A stretch of DNA of 64,000 bases, from the NCBI RefSeq assembly GCF_000317675.1, contig NC_019776.1, positions 372,001 through 436,000 on the forward strand, read 5' to 3'. The position numbers were made by a program, and so were the translations under genes. The notes below the pieces were generated by a model. The model saw only the letters and a list, made by a program, of their open reading frames with translations, searched no databases and had not been told where the DNA came from. Source of the stretch: Cyanobacterium aponinum PCC 10605. GTDB taxonomy: Bacteria; Cyanobacteriota; Cyanobacteriia; Cyanobacteriales; Cyanobacteriaceae. Each line of letters begins with the position of its first letter. Within the stretch, counting starts at the first letter, position 1. Below, piece by piece: positions 19,735 to 29,557 of this stretch.

Positions 19735-22700
19735 TTAAATTTCAAACAAATTTTCATATTTTTTATAGAGATATTGATAATCATATTGACTAGCTAAAGC
19801 AAAGGCATCTTTGCCAATCTTTTTCATATTATCTTGATTTTCTACTTTTAAACAATTGGCAATTATTTGAGGATATAAACTTAAATTATCTTCAATTAAA
19901 GCATGAATATCATTTTTAATCGGATAACCTCTAAAAGCAATATTTGTTCCTAAAATAACTTGAGAAAAACTCATAGCTTCCATTATTTTTAATGATGAAC
20001 CTGTACCGTGTTGCATTGGTGCAATAATTAAATTTGCCTTTTGATAAATAATATTTAATAAGTCTAAATCAACTTTTCCTAGGGCAATAAAATTATTATT
20101 ATTTTCAGGTTGACAGCAACTACCTATAACGATAAATTTACACTCAGGAAAATACTTTTCTTGGTAATATTGATGTGCGATCGATTTTATTTCTTTTACT
20201 GCTTCTAAATTGGGAAAATGACCACTACCAACAAATAAACAATAGTTTTCTTCTAGGAAAGGATAATTGTTTTTATATTTTTCTACTTGAAAATTATCCG
20301 TAATTTCTGTTGGTTGATGTATTTGAACTGGATTAGGAATCACAATACTGTTAATCTTAAATTGTTCTAAAAATTCTTTATCTTTTTCTGACACTGTAAC
20401 TACTTGGTTGGCTTTTTTTAAGTTAACAATTTCTTCAGTTAAAAGAATATTATATAAGTTATTATTTTTTGATATTTGTTCACAGATAATATCATGGGCA
20501 GTAATAATTAATTTAACTTTTGCTTCTTGACATAATGGAGCTATTATACTACTCCAAAAAGGATATTCTAAAATAATAATATCAGCCCAATTTATTACTT
20601 TTTTTACTTGTTCTTCAAAAGTGCGATCGCATCTGAATTGATAATACATAGACAAACGCCAATCCTCCATAACACTATCAATATTTTCTGGAAAATAACT
20701 AGAATTGTTTTGTAAATCTTCAGGAGAATTGAAACTGTAAAAATGATCATAAATATGACCATAAATTTCTTTAACTAAAGATAAGTTATTAGAGTGCTGT
20801 TCAAAAAAAGTATAACGAGTATTGTTTAAAAATAAGTCTTTTTCTTTTCCTGTAGTAAATAACCAAATATTATGACCTTTTGCCCTTAAATAATCAATCA
20901 ATAAACCGACTCTTTGACTTGCCCCTGCTTTCCTCTCTAAAATATCTTGCCAAGGATATAATATAGCAATTCTTTTTCCTAATTGATTATTATTAGTTAC
21001 TTTGTTTTTGTCTATTTGGGCATTATTATTTTGCCATAATAATTGTTTTAAAAGAGTTTCATATTTATCTTGATTATTACCCCAGATAAAAGAATTTATC
21101 TTCGTCTTTTGCCAAGATTTTTCTTGAGAAGTTAAGGGATAAATATTTGGTAAAATATACCCTTCTAAGTGAGGATGAATATTTAAGATTTTGTCTCGAT
21201 AATACTCCTTTGTTGCTATAATAACTTTTGCTTTACTAAATAATATTAATTCTTGATTCAACTCTTGTATATCAATATCATGATGATTGTCAATTGCTGA
21301 CTGATAAGCCATTAATTCCGATACTTGACAGATGATATTGAGATCGGCAATTTTTTGATCATTAAATATATTATTTAGCAAAATTTGACTAGCAATAGAG
21401 TCTAAAATTATCCCATCTATATTTTGGGATGTGTAATAGTTAAGTAAATCATTACCTAGATATAAACTATTTATATCTACTAAATATTTGGTAAAAGTAT
21501 TTTCTTGATGATAAAGACTTTTTAAATATTTTTGACTGTCTAAATTGTCTAAAAAACAGGGAGTAATATTTTTATAAATATAGTAAATATTAACTAAATT
21601 ATAGTCAGATACATATTCATTAATGAGATTTTCAAAACTGCTTTTATCTAATTTACTTTGCAAAGAATATACTATTAGTGATAGCTGACAATTTTGAGAA
21701 GAAAGAAATTCTAAATTAGCTATTATTAACTGTTGATTTAACTCCAAATTTAGTAATTTATCTCCATCAACTATCAGTAAAAAATAAGACTTATGAGTTA
21801 ATGGCTTACTCTCAATTTCTGAAATAGCAAAAGTATTTCTATCATCTTCTAATAATATAGGAGATAATATTGTTTTAATTAAAATATCTGTGGAGTTTTT
21901 CTTGCACCAACCAACACTAAATTTTTGTGCATTTTCCTGATAGATTGTCAAATTATTAATAATTTTAATAATTGCATCAGTAATTTGATGAGGAGAATCA
22001 TAAATTATGCCTCTATTCTCATCAATTTGCTCACTTAACCATGTATCTTTAGGTACAATTACTGGCTTTCCTGCCGCCAATGACTCCGTTAAAACCCCCG
22101 AAGTTCGATAACGATAACTATAATTATCATAGGGAATAATCAACAAATCAGCACTATTTAAAAGTTGATAGTAAGCAGAAGTTGTCAGAGGATTTTTAAT
22201 AATTTTGACTTTATCTTCAGGGTAGGTTTCTAATATTAAGCGACTGGTAACAATTTCTCGATCCTGATTATTAAAATTAGATTGAATAGTGATTTTGAGT
22301 TTATTATTAGATAAATAATCCTGCCACAAATTTTCAACGATTTCAGGTAAATATAAATATCCTTTTTCCTTTCTGGCATCTCCTAAAAATACTATATGTA
22401 TGGGAGAATTATCATCTTTTTCTACTATATTTTCTTTTAATTTTTCTTGACGAAAAGGCACTGGAATTAATTTTAATTTGACGGGAGACAGACTATTATA
22501 ACGGTTAACTAATTCCTCTGTGTCTGTATAAAATTCTATTTTATTGGGATATAATTTAGATTGATAAAATAATTCTAAGCAAGATTTTATTCCTATTCCT
22601 CGAGCATTTTTCACTAAATCATCGTCAATATCTCGTCTTAACATGATATGATAATGAGGATGGTTAATGGGTAGCATATCCCCTTGAAATCCCACCTTTT

Positions 22701-23373
22701 GAGACTGCAATAAATATAATAAATCTTCTATTTGTTCAATGCTAATGGTATGAATAAAAACCTGATCCTCAGAAGTTAGCTTTAACTTTTCAATAACTTT
22801 TTGTAGAGAATTAATAAAACTTTTACTATCTAAAACAATAAGCCTGGATAGAGAATTAGTAATAATTTTTGTGATAATAGAAAAAATAAATTTTATTACG
22901 CCGATACCAGTTTGTAATATTCCTAGTAAAGTATAATTAAATGGTATATTCTTCAGTAGTTTTAAATCTTCTTTTAACCATTGATTAAGACGATAAAAAC
23001 TTCCTTCTACTTTTTCTAAAAAAATACTTAATTTAGGTTTAGTTGTCTTTAATATAAAAATTCGATATTTAATTTTCTCTTGATAGTTATTAAATAAATT
23101 ACCAAGACTAAAATTGAGAAAAAATTGATAAATAGATGCAATATATTTTTTAACGCCAGTTAGTTTTCGGGTTGAATTGTTAAACCAATCTACCTCAAAC
23201 TCAGAAATTACCCTAATTCCTTTTGGGTATAAAGAAGGAGGAAAGTTACGATTGGCAATAATAATCACCTCAAAATCCAATTTTTGTAAAGATTCTGCTA
23301 TGGAAAAACTACACTCATAATGATGTCCTTGTAAATCTTGTAAAGAATGATCGATAATTATAAATCGTTTCAC
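19735..23373 (-). CDS. Giant glycosyltransferase with two GT4-like domains
   Basis: 1212 residues. Residues 1-480 form a GT-B-like unit: DLQGHHYECSFSIAESLQKL at the start, HIVFLGDARKEKGYLYLPE, and the donor site LNSADLLIIPYDNYSYRYRT with GVLTESLAAGKPVIVP. Residues about 490-790 are a less familiar alpha/beta region. From about 800 a second GT4 unit begins (RIAILYPWQDILERKAGASQ), with ADIIILEYPFW, LFVGSGHFPNLEAVK and APMQHGTGSSLKIMEAMSF. The last motif is typical of GT4 enzymes acting on surface polysaccharides. No signal peptide is seen, so cytosolic or peripheral membrane action is likely. Acceptor and donor are unknown. Base composition matches the other large glycosyltransferase. Confidence 0.85.
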   Translation of the reverse strand: MKRFIIIDHSLQDLQGHHYECSFSIAESLQKLDFEVIIIANRNFPPSLYPKGIRVISEFEVDWFNNSTRKLTGVKKYIASIYQFFLNFSLGNLFNNYQEKIKYRIFILKTTKPKLSIFLEKVEGSFYRLNQWLKEDLKLLKNIPFNYTLLGILQTGIGVIKFIFSIITKIITNSLSRLIVLDSKSFINSLQKVIEKLKLTSEDQVFIHTISIEQIEDLLYLLQSQKVGFQGDMLPINHPHYHIMLRRDIDDDLVKNARGIGIKSCLELFYQSKLYPNKIEFYTDTEELVNRYNSLSPVKLKLIPVPFRQEKLKENIVEKDDNSPIHIVFLGDARKEKGYLYLPEIVENLWQDYLSNNKLKITIQSNFNNQDREIVTSRLILETYPEDKVKIIKNPLTTSAYYQLLNSADLLIIPYDNYSYRYRTSGVLTESLAAGKPVIVPKDTWLSEQIDENRGIIYDSPHQITDAIIKIINNLTIYQENAQKFSVGWCKKNSTDILIKTILSPILLEDDRNTFAISEIESKPLTHKSYFLLIVDGDKLLNLELNQQLIIANLEFLSSQNCQLSLIVYSLQSKLDKSSFENLINEYVSDYNLVNIYYIYKNITPCFLDNLDSQKYLKSLYHQENTFTKYLVDINSLYLGNDLLNYYTSQNIDGIILDSIASQILLNNIFNDQKIADLNIICQVSELMAYQSAIDNHHDIDIQELNQELILFSKAKVIIATKEYYRDKILNIHPHLEGYILPNIYPLTSQEKSWQKTKINSFIWGNNQDKYETLLKQLLWQNNNAQIDKNKVTNNNQLGKRIAILYPWQDILERKAGASQRVGLLIDYLRAKGHNIWLFTTGKEKDLFLNNTRYTFFEQHSNNLSLVKEIYGHIYDHFYSFNSPEDLQNNSSYFPENIDSVMEDWRLSMYYQFRCDRTFEEQVKKVINWADIIILEYPFWSSIIAPLCQEAKVKLIITAHDIICEQISKNNNLYNILLTEEIVNLKKANQVVTVSEKDKEFLEQFKINSIVIPNPVQIHQPTEITDNFQVEKYKNNYPFLEENYCLFVGSGHFPNLEAVKEIKSIAHQYYQEKYFPECKFIVIGSCCQPENNNNFIALGKVDLDLLNIIYQKANLIIAPMQHGTGSSLKIMEAMSFSQVILGTNIAFRGYPIKNDIHALIEDNLSLYPQIIANCLKVENQDNMKKIGKDAFALASQYDYQYLYKKYENLFEI

Positions 23374-23397
23374 TGGATTTCAAAATTTTTAAATATG

Positions 23398-23730
23398 TTA
23401 AGAAGCAAGAGTCATCGCACTTAAATATAAACCAAAAGCAAGACCTATTTTAAAAGAGTTTAGTAAATCCGCCCACATTATTTTATTTCTGTTTTTACTA
23501 CCTCCATAAACGATCATACTGGTAATCTCTGTAAAAATTAGATAAGTGGTTGCCATTGGCACATCCCATTTTCCTGCTTGAGCTAAACTTGTGGAAAGAA
23601 GGTCAGAAGTAATATACCCTGATAAAAAACCTATAATAACAAATGATAGTTTTCGCCAAGGGTTATTTAAAAAACTTTTTATTTGATTCGTAAAATTGCC
23701 AATGAGTAAGTTTAATCTCGTTTCCTGCAT
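23398..23730 (-). CDS. ycf20: Ycf20/DUF565 family membrane protein
   Basis: The 110-residue protein fits the Ycf20 (DUF565) family conserved in cyanobacteria and plastids. Visible features are the N-terminal TRLNLLIGNFTNQIKSFLNN, the PWRKLSFVIIGFLSGY membrane segment, a second helix TYLIFTEITSMIVYGG, and a C-terminal helix FKIGLAFGLYLSAMTL. Plant homologues affect thermal dissipation of light energy, but the molecular role is unknown. It ends 24 bases before the start of the giant glycosyltransferase on the same strand and follows the LpxB-like gene, so the three could be co-transcribed. Confidence 0.8.
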   Translation of the reverse strand: MQETRLNLLIGNFTNQIKSFLNNPWRKLSFVIIGFLSGYITSDLLSTSLAQAGKWDVPMATTYLIFTEITSMIVYGGSKNRNKIMWADLLNSFKIGLAFGLYLSAMTLAS

Positions 23731-23784
23731 ACTATTTTTTCTTCGTTTCTCTGTGCTTTTTCCCTTGCAAATAAAAATGACATC

Positions 23785-24999
23785 TTAATTTACTGATACT
23801 AATTGTTCTATATGATGTGCCATTTTTAAAGATGCACCTCGATCGCCTATTCTTTCTTTGCCATTTTTAACACATTTCTCTAAAAAATTGGAATTTTGTA
23901 ATATTTCTTTAATTTTATCTGCCCCTTGCTCACATTTTTTCTCTATATCTTTATTATCTTCCACGGTAATCACATTTAAACCAAGTAACCTCATTTGCGC
24001 CTCAGCAAAGCGATAAGTAAATTGAGGACCTTCTCCGGGAATTTGTACTACAGGTTTACCTAAGCCCACAGCTTGTTCTACAGCGGTTCCAGCCATTCCT
24101 ATTACCAGATTACATTGTAATAAAATATCGGCAAAAGCATCATAGTAAAGATGTATATTTATTTCTGTTCCGTTTATTTCTTTCTTCAAAATTCCTTGAG
24201 AATATTTCCAATCTATTTGTAAAGCTAAATCTCTTAAATCATTCTCCTTAATAGTGGAAACTAAAGCTGTATAAAATTGCCATTTACCGCCATATTTTTT
24301 CACCAGAATTTCACATACTTTCAATTCTAAAATTAAATTATTTAATGCTTCTGGGAATCTACTACCGGGTAATAAAGCTATCATCGGTAATTGGGGATTA
24401 ATTGGTAAGTTATTTTTTGAAGAAACTAAAGTATCCATGATGGGGTAGCCTTCACAAATAACATTTTTAAATCCCTGTTTTTTCAAATCATCACGGGTAA
24501 ATTCATCTTTAGTAAATATTTTTAAACAACGGTTAGAATTTAGTATCAACTTAGTTAAGAAAGGTAATTTTAAATGGTTTTCATAATAGCTAGAATTAGC
24601 AACTAGAAAGGAAACAAATTTTTTACCTGTCAAATAAGCAAAAAAAAGAGGTACAACATCTCCAACTGCTACGCAAAAATCATAATTATTTTTAATTCTA
24701 TTAATAGTAACTATTTGTTGAATAGTTAAGGTAATTAAACCTGAAGTTAAATCCTTAATAAAATTAATCGGATTGAGATAAAAAATTCCCCCTGAAGGCA
24801 TTTGTTGTAAAGGAGCAACAATAGGAATATTTTTGTTAAGATAAGACTTGCCTTCTCCGACAATAGGAAAACTATCTACCTGAAAATGTGGATTAAGAAT
24901 CTTTAGTTTTTCTCCTATTAAACTAGAGTTTAAATCCTCTCCATGACCATTACTGATTAATAAAATTTTTTTTTGTGAACAGTTTTTATCAGAAAGCAT
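23785..24999 (-). CDS. Lipid-A-disaccharide synthase-related protein
   Basis: The protein resembles the LpxB-related family widespread in cyanobacteria and plants (TIGR03492 type), not classical LpxB. It starts LLISNGHGEDLNSSLIGEKL after a short leader and has the GT-B donor features IALLPGSRFPEALNN, CNLVIGMAGTAVEQAVGLGK and VVQIPGEGPQFTYRFAEAQ. The segment VAVGDVVPLFFAYLTGKKFV lies mid-protein. It is probably a glycosyltransferase acting on a lipid carrier at the membrane, but the substrate is not established. The ATG at 24999 is chosen; a TTG three codons upstream is possible. It heads the ycf20-glycosyltransferase run. Confidence 0.85.
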   Translation of the reverse strand: MLSDKNCSQKKILLISNGHGEDLNSSLIGEKLKILNPHFQVDSFPIVGEGKSYLNKNIPIVAPLQQMPSGGIFYLNPINFIKDLTSGLITLTIQQIVTINRIKNNYDFCVAVGDVVPLFFAYLTGKKFVSFLVANSSYYENHLKLPFLTKLILNSNRCLKIFTKDEFTRDDLKKQGFKNVICEGYPIMDTLVSSKNNLPINPQLPMIALLPGSRFPEALNNLILELKVCEILVKKYGGKWQFYTALVSTIKENDLRDLALQIDWKYSQGILKKEINGTEINIHLYYDAFADILLQCNLVIGMAGTAVEQAVGLGKPVVQIPGEGPQFTYRFAEAQMRLLGLNVITVEDNKDIEKKCEQGADKIKEILQNSNFLEKCVKNGKERIGDRGASLKMAHHIEQLVSVN

Positions 25000-25008
25000 G
25001 ATTAACAA

Positions 25009-25432
25009 TTATAAATAAAAACACTATTAAAGACTATAAAATTAATAAAAAACTTTAACTAACTGAGAAAAATTTAGAGATAAAATTTTCCTAAACTTAC
25101 CTAAGTTTATCATCAAATGATTAAGAATATCAATGAAAAATCAGTATATTTACTGAAATTATAAAAAACACTAGATTAGTGTAAGAAAAAGTTAATTTTA
25201 GGAAAGTATAAAAGGGTTGTTTGAAAAACTCAAATTATGACCTTGTTAAGTATATTCTTCAATATTTCATTATTGTTGAGTAATATTAAGATTATAGTGC
25301 TATTCTTGAATATTGAAAGATAATAAAAGAAGACAAAAATATACAAAAATATAAATTTATTCAGTGGTTAAGATCTATTGATCTAGTCAATCATATACGA
25401 CTAATATTCTACAAAAAATAAGGAGGGAAATA
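25009..25432. other. AT-rich intergenic region upstream of bacteriohemerythrin
   Basis: About 420 bases between divergent genes, very AT-rich and free of the repeat families. It must hold promoters for both sides. Apart from a strong ribosome site (AAGGAGGG at 25421-25428) I see no specific motif. Confidence 0.6.
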
Positions 25433-25867
25433 ATGAGCTTAATATTTGCCCAATGGAATCCAGAATATTATACAGGAAATAAAAAAGTAGATGAAGAACA
25501 TCGGCAATTATTTGAAATAGTAAATGAATTACATGATGCCATGAAGAAAGGTCATGGTAAGGATGTTTTACAACAGACTTTAGATAAACTAATTAAATAT
25601 ACTATTCAGCATTTTACTGATGAAGAAATGTTTATGTTATCTAAGCGCTATCCACGTTATCAAGAACATAAAAAAATTCATCAAGAATTAACCCAAAAAG
25701 TTAAAGAATTAAGAAATAAATTCATAGCAGGAAATGTCAATATAAATATTGAGTTATTACATTTTCTGAATCAATGGTTGGCACACCACATTAAGGGAGA
25801 AGATTTCAAGTTATTTAAGTATATTAGAGAACAAGAAGAGTTAAAATCAAAATCATTGATTAATTAA
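25433..25867 (+). CDS. Bacteriohemerythrin
   Basis: A single-domain hemerythrin of 144 residues that binds oxygen at a di-iron centre. The ligands are visible in order: His in DEEHRQLFEIVNEL, then His and Glu in HFTDEEMFM, His residues in YQEHKKIHQELTQ, and His/Asp in HHIKGEDFKLF. The N-terminal FAQWNPEYYTGNKKVDEEH matches the family start. The AAGGAGGG ribosome site predicts efficient translation. Roles known for the family include oxygen storage or delivery and iron handling. It is followed by a family-1 repeat element and stands alone. Confidence 0.93.
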   Translation: MSLIFAQWNPEYYTGNKKVDEEHRQLFEIVNELHDAMKKGHGKDVLQQTLDKLIKYTIQHFTDEEMFMLSKRYPRYQEHKKIHQELTQKVKELRNKFIAGNVNINIELLHFLNQWLAHHIKGEDFKLFKYIREQEELKSKSLIN

Positions 25868-25868
25868 T

Positions 25869-26065
25869 CTAATTTTGGCTCTATCACTTCTCGTCGTGTA
25901 AATTATTAGTGTTTGGTAGGCAAGAGGCAATAGGCAATAGGGGATTATTAAATAATAATTTATAAACTTTTAGTTTTTCTCTTACTATAAACACTATTCA
26001 ATAAAGGTTATGGAAGTTATTTTTTATTAATTTATCATAACCACACTCTGAAGAACCCTATTTTT
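25869..26065. repeat. Family-1 inverted-repeat element, copy B, with flanking 8-bp duplication
   Basis: The element proper is 25877-26057 (181 bp): left end GGCTCTATCACTTCTCG, reversed right end GGTTCTTCAGAGTGTGG. Flanks are CTAATTTT (25869-25876) and CTATTTTT (26058-26065), matching at seven of eight bases. It fills the gap between the hemerythrin gene and the gene at 26082, sixteen bases from that gene's start. Confidence 0.78.
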
Positions 26066-26081
26066 TTATCAATTGAACTAA

Positions 26082-26891
26082 ATGTCGTTAATTTATCTTC
26101 AGGAATCTAAGATTGAAGCCAGTTTTTTAATTGCTATTTATGCTTTAAATATGGGGGATAATTTAGGTACAACTCTTGACTTATCCTCCGTAGAGTTTAT
26201 TCCTCTTAAAATTGCCTTTTCTGTGCTTAATCATCTTTCTGTGGAAAGAGAAATTAATGATGAGTTTCATCAAAAAATATACAATGAATATAGTATTTAC
26301 CCTGATAGTTTATCTCCGAGCGAAGGTGCGATCGCATTTTTCCCTTTATTTCTATTTTATTATGGAGATAATCGCAACTTAGATAAAAAATTAGAGTTAA
26401 TAAAAGATAACTACTTTTCCTCAAATACTAATCTTAATAGTTGGAAAATATTAATTATAATTATTAATTTGATTTTGCAAAAAAAACTAGAAATAGATAA
26501 GATAACATTGCAAACAGTTTCTTTTTTAGAAAAATATACTTTAGAAGAATTAGAAGCAATAAAAATAGTGGAGCATTTAATCAGAGAAAAAATCTATTTA
26601 ACTGAAGCCGAAAAAATATTACAAGCAAAAATTGATAACCATGAATTAGGAATTTATCAAGCTCTATATAGCTTTTTGTGCTTACCGAATAATATCCCTA
26701 TGAGTTTATCAAGAAGCAAACAATTTATACACCAACAAGAGACTACAAGAATTTTAACAGGATTTTTATTAGGTTTATATAACGGTTATTCTCCCATATA
26801 TTCCTTTGTAAATTTCACCTATCAAGAAAAAGCATTTGAGCAAATAATTGATCAATTTGTTGCCCAATGGCGAGGAAAAATAGCACAATAG
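26082..26891 (+). CDS. Conserved protein of unknown function, remote ADP-ribosylglycohydrolase-like C-terminus
   Basis: Not confidently recognised. The 269-residue protein is helical and soluble. It contains AIYALNMGDNLGTTLDLSS near the N-terminus and SLSRSKQFIHQQETTRILTG followed by FLLGLYNGYSP near the C-terminus. The last segment recalls the TxxxTGxLLGAYxG end of ADP-ribosylglycohydrolases, but the metal-binding aspartates typical of that family are not seen, so it could be a degenerate relative. The family-1 element lies directly upstream and must contain or border its promoter. It begins a run of small cyanobacterial genes leading to apcD. Confidence 0.65.
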   Translation: MSLIYLQESKIEASFLIAIYALNMGDNLGTTLDLSSVEFIPLKIAFSVLNHLSVEREINDEFHQKIYNEYSIYPDSLSPSEGAIAFFPLFLFYYGDNRNLDKKLELIKDNYFSSNTNLNSWKILIIIINLILQKKLEIDKITLQTVSFLEKYTLEELEAIKIVEHLIREKIYLTEAEKILQAKIDNHELGIYQALYSFLCLPNNIPMSLSRSKQFIHQQETTRILTGFLLGLYNGYSPIYSFVNFTYQEKAFEQIIDQFVAQWRGKIAQ

Positions 26892-26972
26892 AAAGAGTAA
26901 ATCTATCACAAGATAATTAATTAAGTAAGAAAAATCTTCTTGCTTAACCATGAAAAATTGCCATACTGAAAT

Positions 26973-27359
26973 ATGAGTACAACCTTATCTTCATCTTTAA
27001 CAGAATTAGACAATCAACTCTCTAACAGACACATCGACTTAGACCCTCAAGGATACTTTATCATTTATTTAAACAAGGATGCTGGATTAATCTGTGCTGA
27101 CCACTACACAAATGCTATCAATGATCAAGGATTAGCAGTTGATCCAGATACAGGAGAAGTGATAGCCTGTAAGGGAGGAAAAGTAAGAAAGCCCACCACA
27201 ACTTTTACGGGAAGAACAGCGAAAGAGATTTGCGTTAAGTTATTAGAAGAAAATGCCAATCCTCCTGTTAGTATGTTAGACCATGCCGCCTATCTGGGCA
27301 GGGAATTTATGAGGGCAGAATACGCACTGCAAACTGGAAAAGAATATATCCAAGATTAA
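26973..27359 (+). CDS. DUF4346-like small cyanobacterial protein
   Basis: 128 residues, soluble. The core LDPQGYFIIYLNKDAGLICA, GLAVDPDTGEVIACKGG, TFTGRTAKEICVKLLEE and LDHAAYLGREFMRAEYALQ resembles the DUF4346 family, which occurs alone in cyanobacteria and fused to pterin-binding domains elsewhere. The biochemical role is unknown. The gene lies 81 bases after the previous one on the same strand. The family name is from memory and should be treated as probable. Confidence 0.65.
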   Translation: MSTTLSSSLTELDNQLSNRHIDLDPQGYFIIYLNKDAGLICADHYTNAINDQGLAVDPDTGEVIACKGGKVRKPTTTFTGRTAKEICVKLLEENANPPVSMLDHAAYLGREFMRAEYALQTGKEYIQD

Positions 27360-27478
27360 ATTACATTCAGGTTAGATAGGCTTCTCGCTTATTCTAACTC
27401 CCCATACTGCCCAATCTATTACGACTGATTTCTCCAACTAAGTTAAAATGAAGTATTGTTCACTGCGTTCATGGTAAT

Positions 27479-28066
27479 ATGACTTACACTACAGAAGAAT
27501 TAATCCACTTTTTAGAATTAGAATTGAGAGCAACATGGGGTGGAAAAAGATTAATTTTTAATGCAGAAGAAAAGTTAGATAATCCTGTAGTTGCTAAAGC
27601 GGTGGATTTAGAAAAAATGAGTCGGGTGTTTGTATTTCGAGATTTTAGGCAACAGATTCATGAGTATCAACAAAAACACCAAGTATCAGGAGTGGTATGG
27701 CGAAAAGTTACATTTAAAGGACAGACCATTAGCTTTCCCGAAATTCATAATCAATTAATTCCCATTGAGGGAGATAAGGAGATTTTAATTGATGCAAAAT
27801 TCCCGGTGATCGAATTTTGGCAAAAAGTAACAGAGGGCTTAAAATACTATTTAAGTGGCGATCGCACTTCTCCTATTACAGAAAGTATTTTAGAAGAATT
27901 ATATCAAGAAGCCCAATGGGCAGAAATAGACGCAGGAAAAGAAGAAGTATATCTGGGTTTATGTTGGGGAAATCCCAAAGAATATATATATAAATGGGCA
28001 AAACCAGAATCAGGATTTCATCGTATCATCGCCGCCGAAAATACCCCTAGCACAATTAATATTTAA
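27479..28066 (+). CDS. Conserved cyanobacterial protein of unknown function
   Basis: I do not recognise a family. The 195-residue protein is soluble and aromatic-rich, with TEELIHFLELELRATWGGKR at the start, SRVFVFRDFRQQIHEYQ, the segment VVWRKVTFKGQTISFPE and a C-terminal WGNPKEYIYKWAKPESGFHR. No membrane helix or signal peptide is visible. The stop codon TAA at 28064-28066 uses the first two bases of an adjacent repeat end, so the native C-terminus could once have differed. It lies in the apcD neighbourhood. Confidence 0.65.
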   Translation: MTYTTEELIHFLELELRATWGGKRLIFNAEEKLDNPVVAKAVDLEKMSRVFVFRDFRQQIHEYQQKHQVSGVVWRKVTFKGQTISFPEIHNQLIPIEGDKEILIDAKFPVIEFWQKVTEGLKYYLSGDRTSPITESILEELYQEAQWAEIDAGKEEVYLGLCWGNPKEYIYKWAKPESGFHRIIAAENTPSTINI

Positions 28067-28140
28067 CCCCGGTTGAGCTTAAGAATATCGGATAAGGGCA
28101 GGTTGCAGGTTGCAGGTTTCAGGTTTAGCAAAGTAATAAT
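28065..28140. repeat. Family-2 end fragment overlapping a stop codon
   Basis: AACCCCGGTTGAGCTTAAG at the left end resembles the family-2 end, followed by ATATCGGATAAGG and GTTGCAG/GTTTCAG heptads. Only one end is recognisable. Its first two bases complete the TAA of the gene ending at 28066. Confidence 0.55.
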
Positions 28141-28332
28141 TGAGTTAAGTATCGAAAATAGACAAAGATGCACTGTTATATAAAAAATGTACTTCATAAA
28201 CTTGGAAATTGCTATATAAAGAATTATTAAACAAAGGTTAAGATGGTGTTTAATCTCGATCGTTATCCCCATAGTTATCAAGCAGAAAACTATTATAACG
28301 AGCATAATTATTAATACTGAGGAGGAAAATCC

Positions 28333-28746
28333 ATGAACGCATCAGAAAAAGCTAAAGGATTAGAAACCACCAGCAAAATAGCATCCATCGTTAACCTATT
28401 TAAACAAAATTTCCCCGATGCCAAAGCTGACTTAAAACCTTGGCAAAATGATCCTGATACCATTAATTTAGTAGATCCAGACTCCATTGATATTGGTTTT
28501 CACTTTCCGGGATGGAGTCGTAGTTTACAAAGTAGAAGTATATTAGTTCAAATTAGGTTTCATCGAGACTCGGAAGAAGAAACTCATCATTTCATCGGCA
28601 TTGAAACCGCAGGATTCACCCATGCAGGAGAAGTATGGCGACTTTCCACCATTGATAATTGGCAATTAGAAGGAAAATATCTTCCCACAGAAGAAATCAC
28701 AAATAAACTGAAAGAATTCTGTCGTGGAGTCTTTCAACTTTTCTAA
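28333..28746 (+). CDS. Conserved cyanobacterial protein of unknown function
   Basis: Not recognised. A 137-residue soluble protein with a good ribosome site (TGAGGAGGA) before the ATG. Features include SIDIGFHFPGWSRSLQSRSI, the basic strand LVQIRFHRDSEEETHHFIGI and HAGEVWRLSTIDNWQLEGKY. It reads like a compact alpha/beta fold without obvious catalytic motif. It is followed 161 bases later by apcD on the same strand, making a link to phycobilisome or photosynthesis functions conceivable but unproven. Confidence 0.65.
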   Translation: MNASEKAKGLETTSKIASIVNLFKQNFPDAKADLKPWQNDPDTINLVDPDSIDIGFHFPGWSRSLQSRSILVQIRFHRDSEEETHHFIGIETAGFTHAGEVWRLSTIDNWQLEGKYLPTEEITNKLKEFCRGVFQLF

Positions 28747-28907
28747 CTCTTGCCTCTTACCTATCCCTCCGAAACTACTTTTTTTCTTAACCCCAAGTAT
28801 TAAGATTTATGATCTTTTTCAACAAAATGTAACATTCCTTAAGTCAGAGAGAGAGTCCAAATTAGGTTAAACTAATCATATAAATCAAGAAAAATCCTTA
28901 ATATAAA

Positions 28908-29393
28908 ATGAGCATAGTTAGTCAAGTTATTCTCAAAGCAGATGATGAACTGCGTTATCCTAGTAGCGGTGAGTTACAAGGGATAAAATCCTTTTTAGAG
29001 ACAGGTTTACTCAGAGTTAAAATAGCTGAAACCTTATCAGAAAATGAGAAAAAAATTGTGGAAAAAGCCAGTCAGGAATTATTTAAAAAACGTCCTGATT
29101 TTCGTGCTCCCGGCGGTAATGCGGCTGGACAAAAACAATATAATCAGTGTATAAGAGATTTCGGTTGGTATTTACGTTTAGCAACCTATGGAGTTTTGGC
29201 AGGAGACAAAGAACCTATTGAGAAAATTGGCTTAATTGGTGCAAAAGAAATGTATAATTCTCTCGGTGTGCCTTTACCCGGAATGGTTGAATCTATTCGT
29301 TGTTTGAAAACCGCCGCTTTAGCCTTATTATCCAAAGAAGAAGCAGAAGAAACAGCCCCTTATTTTGACTATATGATTCAGTATATGTCTTAA
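28908..29393 (+). CDS. apcD: Allophycocyanin alpha-B (terminal emitter)
   Basis: ApcD replaces an alpha subunit in the phycobilisome core and emits at long wavelength, passing energy mainly to photosystem I. The 161-residue length is typical. The bilin-binding region is [19 protein letters not shown], with the chromophore cysteine near residue 81. [20 protein letters not shown] at the start and [14 protein letters not shown] at the end are typical of ApcD rather than ApcA. As usual for apcD, the other core genes are not adjacent. Confidence 0.95.
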   Translation: MSIVSQVILKADDELRYPSSGELQGIKSFLETGLLRVKIAETLSENEKKIVEKASQELFKKRPDFRAPGGNAAGQKQYNQCIRDFGWYLRLATYGVLAGDKEPIEKIGLIGAKEMYNSLGVPLPGMVESIRCLKTAALALLSKEEAEETAPYFDYMIQYMS

Positions 29394-29557
29394 ACTTTAG
29401 TCGGGTTGACTGTATTTTCTTACACTATAGAAATTATTTCATCTGATTAATATTTATATTGTCTTCTGTTGAAAATAGTTGATTGTTGTAGTTACTGGTT
29501 GATTTTTGATTAAAAACTTAATAAATAATATTAATAAAAAAGTTTGAATTTCCTATT

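Noticed and set aside
28063-28305. Open frame of 80 codons on the minus strand
   Set aside because: It runs through heptad repeats and AT-rich DNA; the hydrophobic composition reflects base content, not a gene.
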